9,568 bases of DNA from an uncultured Oscillospiraceae bacterium (GTDB lineage: Bacteria; Bacillota; Clostridia; UBA1381), in assembly GCA_946531785.1 (NCBI GenBank), contig CAMNAT010000052.1, positions 1 through 9,568 of the forward strand, read 5' to 3'. Positions 6,462 to 9,568 of this stretch are shown one piece after another (position 1 is the stretch's first letter; every line of letters starts with the position of its first letter). The position numbers were made by a program, and so were the translations under genes. Below the pieces are notes generated by a model, which had not been told where the DNA came from, made no database searches, and saw nothing but the letters and a program-made list of their open reading frames with translations.

Positions 6462-7058
6462 TCAGCAGTTGTTTTTCATTCCGGTTCCCATTACACGCTT
6501 TGTCTTAAGCTTGCTCTGGAGTTTGTCAAGCGCTTCCCCGAAGCGCTGGAAGTGTACCACCTCGCGCTGACGCAGGAACTTGATGACTTCGTTTACATCC
6601 GCGTCATCGGACAGGCGGAGAATGTTGTCATATACTGCTCTTGCCTTCTGTTCCGCAGCGAGATCCTCATACAGGTTTGTTAACGGATCTCCGGTAACAG
6701 CAATCGATGCCGCGTTGAACGGCGAGCCCTGCGAGTTCTGTGGGTAGACAGATGCACCGTTATCTGCATAGTATTCCCATGAGCCCATCTTTGCCCATTC
6801 ATCCGCCGGAGCATCCGCTGAGAGCTGTCTTACAAGCGTGCCGACCATTTCAAGGTGACCAAGCTCCTCAACACCGATGTCTGTAAGAAGTCCCTTTGTA
6901 ACATCATCCGGCATTGTATAGCGCTGAGACAGATAGCGCAGCGATGCTCCGAGCTCACCGTTTGGACCGCCATACTGCGTGGCTATCACATTTGCAAGCC
7001 GCGGGTTTTTATGCCTTATATTTATTGGTATCTGCAAAAATTTACTATACTTAAACAT
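6462..7058 (-). CDS. cotJC: Spore coat protein CotJC, manganese catalase family
   Basis: CotJC is a coat component of the spore related to dimanganese catalases. The 198-residue product has the ferritin-like helices expected and retains all five likely metal ligands: Glu35 (NGELGAS), Glu65 and His68 (VEELGH), Glu136 (AAEQKAR) and His169 (REVVHFQ). Real peroxide-destroying activity is therefore possible. The start ATG overlaps the cotJB stop by one base (TAATG), indicating translational coupling; AGGA at 7075-7072 is 13 nt away, too far to act well alone. An in-frame upstream ATG at 7088 lies inside cotJB and was rejected. It is the last gene of cotJA-cotJB-cotJC and is followed by a terminator. 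Confidence 0.94.
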   Translation of the reverse strand: MFKYSKFLQIPINIRHKNPRLANVIATQYGGPNGELGASLRYLSQRYTMPDDVTKGLLTDIGVEELGHLEMVGTLVRQLSADAPADEWAKMGSWEYYADNGASVYPQNSQGSPFNAASIAVTGDPLTNLYEDLAAEQKARAVYDNILRLSDDADVNEVIKFLRQREVVHFQRFGEALDKLQSKLKTKRVMGTGMKNNC

Positions 7059-7312
7059 TATACATTCGCCATCCTTTCCCACGGCCACGGTGACTTGAGC
7101 CAGTTAAAGCTGTCAAAGTCAGCGGCGCTGTATGCCTCGAGCGGGCCGAATTTTTCCTCATACTCCGCCTTCAGTTTTTTGTACTTTTCCACAAGCTGGC
7201 GGAACATCCTGAACGCCTTTCTGTCATCGGGATGAGTGTCAAGATAGAGCAGCATATCATATGCCGCAAAGTTATACTGCTGTACCTTATACAGCATTTC
7301 ATTCTTATTCAT
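7058..7312 (-). CDS. cotJB: Spore coat peptide assembly protein CotJB
   Basis: This is the small middle partner of the CotJ coat complex, involved in placing CotJC in the inner coat. The 84-residue product is close to the Bacillus length and shows the family hallmarks YLDTHP (23-28), FGPLEAY (55-61) and the C-terminal SPWPWE (74-79). The ATG overlaps the end of cotJA by 8 nt. The only GAGG (7316-7313) abuts the ATG without a spacer, so initiation probably depends on ribosomes finishing cotJA; an alternative internal ATG at codon 6 (7297) is possible. The stop overlaps the cotJC start. Confidence 0.9.
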   Translation of the reverse strand: MNKNEMLYKVQQYNFAAYDMLLYLDTHPDDRKAFRMFRQLVEKYKKLKAEYEEKFGPLEAYSAADFDSFNWLKSPWPWERMANV

Positions 7313-7520
7313 CCTCGCTGCACCCCCATTGCTTGCACACCTTTCCGTATTCGTCTATGCCAAGCTCCAGCTCCGGGAAAATAGTGCCGCATCTCACCGC
7401 GCGGCTGACATCCATAAGATCATCCATCTCCTGAACAGGAACATACGCGTATCCCACGCATCCGCAGCTGCCGACACATATCATATCAGCCGCATTCACG
7501 CAGGTCTTGTTTTTCTCCAT
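7305..7520 (-). CDS. cotJA: Spore coat associated protein CotJA, cysteine-rich
   Basis: This is the first gene of the cotJ operon; CotJA is needed with CotJC for its assembly in the coat. Of the 71 residues, the block AYVPVQEMDDLMD (25-37) and GTIFPEL (45-51) match the family. Seven cysteines are present (7, 15, 19, 21, 44, 62, 67), including a CxxxCxC cluster before the conserved core, which suggests metal binding or disulfide cross-linking in the coat. AGGAG (7533-7529) lies 8 nt before the ATG. Read-through into cotJB is enforced by an 8-nt overlap. Assignment rests on the core motifs and the operon. Confidence 0.85.
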   Translation of the reverse strand: MEKNKTCVNAADMICVGSCGCVGYAYVPVQEMDDLMDVSRAVRCGTIFPELELGIDEYGKVCKQWGCSEDE

Positions 7521-7540
7521 GTTTAAAGCTCCTCTCTTTT

Positions 7541-7562
7541 TATTGCGGTATCATCCGCAATA
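7541..7562. repeat. Perfect 8-bp inverted repeat in the cotJ upstream region
   Basis: TATTGCGG (7541-7548) and CCGCAATA (7555-7562) flank TATCAT. The repeat abuts the putative -10 of the cotJ promoter and would cover the predicted transcription start, so an operator is more likely than an RNA hairpin. No regulator is identified. Confidence 0.4.
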
Positions 7563-7563
7563 T

Positions 7564-7591
7564 ATACTATGCTTTTGTGACAGTTTTTGAC
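7564..7591 (-). promoter_or_regulatory. Possible sigma-E-type promoter of the cotJ operon
   Basis: On the minus strand GTCAAAA (7591-7585) and CATAGTAT (7571-7564) are spaced by 13 bp, resembling the mother-cell sigma-E pattern (-10 CATACAAT). The Bacillus cotJ operon is known to be sigma-E dependent. The -35 match is only partial, so this is a tentative call. Confidence 0.4.
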
Positions 7592-7650
7592 AAAGCAAAC
7601 CGGACAGATGTACACCATAAAAAGAAGAGTAAACCGATTTTTAAACCATG

Positions 7651-7679
7651 TTGACTTTCTGTCGTTATTTTGGTAAAAT
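7651..7679 (+). promoter_or_regulatory. Vegetative promoter of the DUF697-like GTPase gene
   Basis: TTGACT (7651-7656) and TAAAAT (7674-7679) are 17 bp apart, with TG at 7671-7672 giving an extended -10. It is divergent from the cotJ promoter, and the two lie about 60 bp apart. Confidence 0.8.
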
Positions 7680-7720
7680 ATTTTTAATGAATACTTTAAG
7701 AAAAGTGAGAGGTGACTAAC

Positions 7721-8860
7721 ATGACATTTGACTCAGCTCAGGTAGCGCAGGATGCGATAAACGCAATAGCTGACAAGATCAAAAATCTTAATACATTGAA
7801 CATTATCGTTGCCGGAAAAACAGGTGTTGGGAAGGGCACGCTCATAAACGCGGTCTTTAAAGAAAAGCTCGCTGAAACTGGAGTGGGCAAGCCTGTGACC
7901 AAGCATATGCGAAAGATCGCGAAAAAGGGCATACCCCTTGCGATCTATGATACGCGTGGCTTTGAATTGGGCAAGGATGTGCAGAATCAGGTCAAGCAAG
8001 AGGTCGTTGATACGATCAACAGGGGATTGGCGGCAAAGGATATAAATGAGGCTATCCATTGTATATGGTATTGCATAAACACCGCCTCGAACCGTGTTGA
8101 GCCTGAAGAGATCGAGTGGATAAGACAGCTGTCCGCGGAGAATCAGGTAACGCAGATACCGATCATTATCGTGCTGACGCAGTCATTTTCAAAGAAAAAG
8201 GCAGAGGAGCTCCGCCAGATACTGCTGGACGAGAATCTGAATGTTGTGCAGATCGTGAGCGTGCTTGCCGAGGATTATGAGGTCGATGAGGATATTGTTA
8301 TACCGTCATATGGATTGGATGTGCTTATTCATGTGATGGGGGAATCTTTGCCGGATGAGCTTCTTGATACCCTTCAGAATGTGCAGATAGCAAATCTGGC
8401 TGAAAAGAGAAAACGTGCACATGCAGCGGTAGCGACAGCGACCTTGGCGGCGGCAGGAGAGGGTGCTGCGCCGATCCCGTTCGCGGATGCCGCTTTGCTT
8501 ATACCAACACAGCTTTCAATGATAGCGACGATCACTGCGATCTTCGGGCTTGATGTCAATAAGAGCATTCTGACAGCATTTCTTACATCTACATTGGGCA
8601 CAGGCGGCGCGACGCTGCTTGGCAGAACGGTGGTCTCAAATATTGTAAAGCTGATCCCGGGCGCAGGTACAGTCGTAGGCGCGGCGATCTCCGCCGGAAC
8701 TGCCGGAACGATAACTGCCGCGTTGGGCGAGGCATATATCGGATTGATGACGATGATATTTAACGGCGATATGAAAATAGAAGACCTGATCAGCAAAAAG
8801 GGAAAGGAACGAATGGCAGCGTTATTCAAAGAGCAGCTGAAAATACGCAGAAAGAAATGA
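7721..8860 (+). CDS. GTPase with C-terminal hydrophobic DUF697-like region
   Basis: The 379-residue protein joins an Era/TrmE-like G domain (about 25-210) to a hydrophobic, Ala/Gly-rich C-terminus (about 233-345) like the YcjF/DUF697 membrane-associated region. The P-loop reads GKTGVGKGT (32-40), the G3 motif is DTRG (77-80), and the G4 position is TQSF (153-156) instead of NKxD. In the P-loop Gly39 (codon GGC at 7835-7837) replaces the usual Ser/Thr that contacts magnesium. The ATG at 7721 follows AGGTGA (7710-7715); an in-frame GTG at 7712 sits inside that site and was rejected. The gene stands alone with its own strong promoter and terminator. Function is unknown; membrane-linked stress or ribosome-related roles have been suggested for the wider family, but nothing here decides. 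Confidence 0.82.
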   Translation: MTFDSAQVAQDAINAIADKIKNLNTLNIIVAGKTGVGKGTLINAVFKEKLAETGVGKPVTKHMRKIAKKGIPLAIYDTRGFELGKDVQNQVKQEVVDTINRGLAAKDINEAIHCIWYCINTASNRVEPEEIEWIRQLSAENQVTQIPIIIVLTQSFSKKKAEELRQILLDENLNVVQIVSVLAEDYEVDEDIVIPSYGLDVLIHVMGESLPDELLDTLQNVQIANLAEKRKRAHAAVATATLAAAGEGAAPIPFADAALLIPTQLSMIATITAIFGLDVNKSILTAFLTSTLGTGGATLLGRTVVSNIVKLIPGAGTVVGAAISAGTAGTITAALGEAYIGLMTMIFNGDMKIEDLISKKGKERMAALFKEQLKIRRKK

Positions 8861-8897
8861 TAAAAACAACCGGATGCGCCTGCGTCCGGTTGTTTTA
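8861..8897. terminator. Bidirectional intrinsic terminator
   Basis: A long stem pairs 8863-8877 with 8882-8896 (one G-T wobble) around GCCT. It ends in TTTT on the plus strand and, because the opposite arm is A-rich, in TTTTT on the minus strand. It therefore serves both the GTPase gene and the convergent ABC ATPase gene. Confidence 0.88.
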
Positions 8898-8918
8898 GTT
8901 ATATAAAAAGTTAATATG

Positions 8919-9568
8919 TCACTGAGCGGCGTTTTCGCTGAAGGTCGCCTGTACGGTATTGCCGTATTCTGCCGCGGGATCGTATTCGTATTTCAGATCA
9001 TTCACGGATGCCTCAAGGAACTTATATGAAAGCTCATTGCCTGCGGCGGTCGGGTCGAAGCGCTCACCGCCATAGGCTGCGGTAACTGTCGTCTGCTCCT
9101 GTGCCGAGGAATACTCAACGACAAACCGGATCTGCGTATGTGCCAGCACCGACCGCAGCATCTGCTGTGCCAGCTCCTCGAACGCGAGATGGATACGGTA
9201 TTTCGTGCGCGGCGGTATGTCGTGCTGCATGCAATAGCGGTCTATATCCGCGCCAGCACCGATAAAATCGAAATCCGGGCCGTCGATATTGATCTCCAGA
9301 GTTGTCAGCTTATAAATGAATCGCCTTGTCAGCTCCTTTTGAGGCGCGTCAAATATCTGCTCCGGCGGACCGTCCTCATAAATGCCGCCTTGATCCATAT
9401 AGAACACACGGTTACAGATCGCCTTGGCAAAGCTCATTTCATGCGTTACTATCATCATGGTCTTGCCGCTTTGCGCAAGATCCTTGATAACAGCCTGTAC
9501 CTCACCGACCATGGTGGGGTCGAGGGCGCTCGTCGGCTCGTCGAGCAGGATAATGTCTGGATCCATTG
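8919..9568 (-). CDS. Polar amino-acid ABC transporter ATPase, 3' part, with GHKL-like C-terminal extension (partial)
   Basis: Only the C-terminal 215 or so residues lie in the window; the 5' end with Walker A and the signature motif is beyond 9568. Visible ATPase parts, numbered from the Met at 9566, are Walker B IILLDE (5-10), D-loop SALD (13-16) and the H-loop His42 in VTHEM, as in GlnQ/HisP-type ATPases of amino-acid uptake systems. Such proteins normally stop soon after the segment at about residue 85. Here some 130 residues follow, containing HLAFEELAQQML (126-137) and AYGGERFDP (164-172). These resemble the N-box and the DxGxxFDP box of RsbW/GHKL ATPases, but the Asn and Asp needed to bind ATP are replaced by Gln and Tyr. 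I infer a degenerate regulatory domain. The partner permease and binding protein are not visible. Confidence 0.85.
   Translation of the reverse strand, partial: MDPDIILLDEPTSALDPTMVGEVQAVIKDLAQSGKTMMIVTHEMSFAKAICNRVFYMDQGGIYEDGPPEQIFDAPQKELTRRFIYKLTTLEINIDGPDFDFIGAGADIDRYCMQHDIPPRTKYRIHLAFEELAQQMLRSVLAHTQIRFVVEYSSAQEQTTVTAAYGGERFDPTAAGNELSYKFLEASVNDLKYEYDPAAEYGNTVQATFSENAAQ

Noticed and set aside
7587..7615. Perfect TTGACA on the plus strand upstream of the GTPase gene
   Set aside because: At 16-18 bp downstream there is only TACACC or similar, a poor -10; the promoter at 7651-7679 is far better.
8374..8829. Minus-strand open frame opposite the hydrophobic part of the GTPase
   Set aside because: It mirrors the Ala/Gly-rich coding stretch, producing Ala/Val/Pro-rich sequence, and has no start signals.

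Overview
This window looks like chromosomal DNA of a spore-forming, moderate-GC Firmicute, most likely a gut-type clostridium (Oscillospiraceae/Ruminococcus-like). The basis is the rplS-lepB-ylqF gene order, a cotJ spore-coat operon, strong Shine-Dalgarno sites and several near-consensus vegetative promoters. No phage, insertion sequence, tRNA, rRNA or CRISPR array is visible.

Layout. (1) Positions 68-2264, plus strand: a housekeeping run starting at an extended -10 promoter, with ribosomal protein L19 (rplS), signal peptidase I (lepB) and the ribosome-assembly GTPase RbgA/YlqF. Hairpins separate the genes and a strong terminator closes the run. (2) Positions 2270-4555, minus strand: a two-gene operon made of a small Ser/His signal-peptidase-like protein (S24/S26) and a membrane-anchored, divergent oleate-hydratase/MCRA-family flavoprotein. 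(3) Positions 4598-6395, plus strand: an ABCB-type half exporter, transcribed divergently from region 2. The two near-consensus promoters share a 13-bp inverted repeat. (4) Positions 6424-7591, minus strand: cotJA-cotJB-cotJC with overlapping genes and a sigma-E-like promoter. (5) Positions 7651-8897, plus strand: a Walker-type GTPase with a C-terminal hydrophobic DUF697-like region, alone under its own strong promoter. (6) Positions 8919-9568, minus strand: the 3' part of a polar amino-acid ABC transporter ATPase carrying a C-terminal extension that resembles a degenerate GHKL/RsbW-type domain. Its 5' end lies outside the window.

How the genes work together. Region 1 joins translation and ribosome assembly with protein export, a conserved Firmicute arrangement. 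Region 4 makes a spore-coat sub-complex whose CotJC keeps all the expected manganese-catalase ligands. Regions 2 and 3 may form one envelope-related module (peptidase-like protein, anchored flavoprotein, exporter), but this rests only on adjacency and promoter symmetry. The best candidates for undescribed biology are the ATPase-GHKL-like fusion, the peptidase/MCRA pair with non-canonical active sites, the GTPase with an altered P-loop, and a possible pseudoknot that would mask the rplS ribosome-binding site.
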